NCBI GenBank assembly: GCA_029553295.1
Contig: JAKPCK010000002.1
Span: 17,538-81,537 of the forward strand
Length of the DNA stretch: 64,000 nt
Reading direction: 5' to 3'
DNA from: Deltaproteobacteria bacterium
GTDB lineage: Bacteria > Desulfobacterota > Syntrophorhabdia > Syntrophorhabdales > Syntrophorhabdaceae
Of this stretch, positions 63,500 to 64,000 are shown piece after piece. How positions within the stretch are numbered: the first letter of the stretch is position 1; every line of letters starts with the position of its first letter. The notes beneath the pieces are model-generated. The model had not been told where the DNA came from. It made no database searches and saw only the letters and a list, made by a program, of their open reading frames with translations. Position numbers and translations under genes: made by a program.

Positions 63500-63544
63500 A
63501 TAGTCTCCATATGAGACAAAAGATCTCAAACAACAGGAGGGGTT

Positions 63545-63799
63545 ATGGAAGAAAAAGAGATAGGAAGGGTAATGAGGTATTTTTCCAAGATAGGGGTTGC
63601 TGCCATAAGGATAACAGACGGTGAGCTAAAGGTGGGAGACAGGATAAGGATAAAAGGCAGTTCAACGGATTTCGAGCAGGTTGTGGAATCCATGCAGATA
63701 GAGCATGAATTTGTAGAAAAGGCAGAGGCAGGCAAAGATGTGGGCATAAAGGTAAAGGAAAAGGTTAGGGATAACGACAAGATATATCTTACAGGGTAG
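63545..63799 (+). CDS. EF-Tu domain-2-like (translation-factor beta-barrel) protein
   Basis: An 84-residue stand-alone beta-barrel of the translation factor domain-2 type: IGRVMRYFSKIGVAAIRITD, LKVGDRIRIKG, VESMQIEH and AGKDVGIKVKEKVRDNDKIY, the same layout as domain 2 of EF-Tu/IF-2. There is no GTPase domain. Similar short proteins are annotated 'translation elongation factor-like' in anaerobes, often near U32 peptidases. AGGAGGGG precedes the ATG by four bases. Confidence 0.78.
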   Translation: MEEKEIGRVMRYFSKIGVAAIRITDGELKVGDRIRIKGSSTDFEQVVESMQIEHEFVEKAEAGKDVGIKVKEKVRDNDKIYLTG

Positions 63800-63825
63800 C
63801 AGGAGCCACTGCTGGCATCGGAAAT

Positions 63826-63969
63826 TTGTATATACTATCTGCAAAGAGGACCGATATACAGACACTGAAAACAAAAAGCTTAGGGTCAGAAAGATGCCCA
63901 AAAGGCAGTGTGGAGGAGCTTTTAAATGCAATCCCAAAGCTTGCAAGAAAACTGGCAGATGAGAGATAA
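63826..63969 (+). other. possible short coding remnant at the window end
   Basis: A 47-codon TTG-initiated frame reads MYILSAKRTDIQTLKTKSLG..., ending VEELLNAIPKLARKLADER, which looks protein-like. There is no ATG or ribosome site, and the frame is open only from 63775. It could be a degraded 3' end of a gene or a small protein. The window's last 30 bases carry AAAGACCTCTTTCAGAGGT, similar to the palindromic repeats. Confidence 0.25.
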
Positions 63970-64000
63970 AAAGACCTCTTTCAGAGGTATTTCCTTAGAG

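Noticed and set aside
1..64000. CRISPR arrays, insertion sequences, rRNA or tRNA genes
   Set aside because: No regularly spaced repeats, transposase-like proteins, or rRNA/tRNA signatures were seen on either strand.

Overview
The window looks like a chromosomal segment of an anaerobic, Gram-negative bacterium of moderate GC content. Outer-membrane and envelope genes (OmpA-family protein, LysM-NlpC/P60 peptidase, lipoprotein) point to a diderm. A Rex-controlled trimeric [FeFe]-hydrogenase, an oxygen-sensitive class III ribonucleotide reductase and a membrane pyrophosphatase point to fermentative or syntrophic anaerobic life. The gene mix resembles Desulfobacterota (Syntrophorhabdus-like) or Nitrospirota lineages, but no rRNA or other decisive marker is present, so the taxon is inference. 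No rRNA, tRNA, CRISPR array, transposase or prophage was seen.

Layout. 0.1-2.5 kb: an MFS exporter, a small coiled-coil protein and an orphan periplasmic binding protein. 2.6-10.6 kb (minus strand): a redox operon rex-hydC-hydB-hydA-hydS-SpoIIE phosphatase, driven by a promoter whose -10 box lies inside an 18-bp-arm palindrome that is very probably the Rex operator. 10.7-15.1 kb (plus): galT-like gene with a near-consensus promoter that predicts a leaderless mRNA, then nrdD-redoxin-nrdG behind two NrdR-like boxes. 15.1-18.1 kb (minus): sodium/solute symporter, PaaG-like enoyl-CoA hydratase/isomerase, metallo-beta-lactamase-fold protein. 18.1-24.3 kb: two repeat-rich intergenic regions in inverted orientation flank an SGNH hydrolase, a SAM-hydroxide adenosyltransferase, mtnA, gatB, a candidate 6S RNA and ssb. 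24.3-30.5 kb: a methyltransferase/NUDIX/MFS unit, a FecCD-type ABC importer lacking its binding protein, and a CoA-binding protein. 30.7-38.9 kb: envelope genes, a hybrid histidine kinase with a truncated last receiver, an EF-hand protein, a PIN-like protein, a 4-TM protein, a cell-wall peptidase and a membrane protein. 38.9-41.4 kb: membrane pyrophosphatase.

41.6-49.4 kb (plus) is the most unusual part. It is a five-gene operon in which a membrane hybrid histidine kinase, a histidine-less Hpt/zinc-ribbon/TM protein, a type IV pilin fused to a LamG-like domain, an intact Hpt protein and a GspE/PilB ATPase with receiver domains at both ends are packed together with ATGA-type overlaps. The arrangement predicts a phosphorelay wired directly into a pilus or pseudopilus motor.

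49.4-56.8 kb (minus): a GntR-regulated branched-chain-amino-acid-type ABC importer with a cysteine hydrolase and a glycerate kinase. 57-60.4 kb: an AmmeMemoRadiSam radical SAM protein and Lon. 60.6-64 kb: a TPR lipoprotein, a large solute symporter coupled to a 51-residue membrane peptide missed by length cut-offs, and an EF-Tu domain-2-like protein. A family of short palindromic intergenic repeats built on GAGACC/GGTCTC recurs at five or more places.
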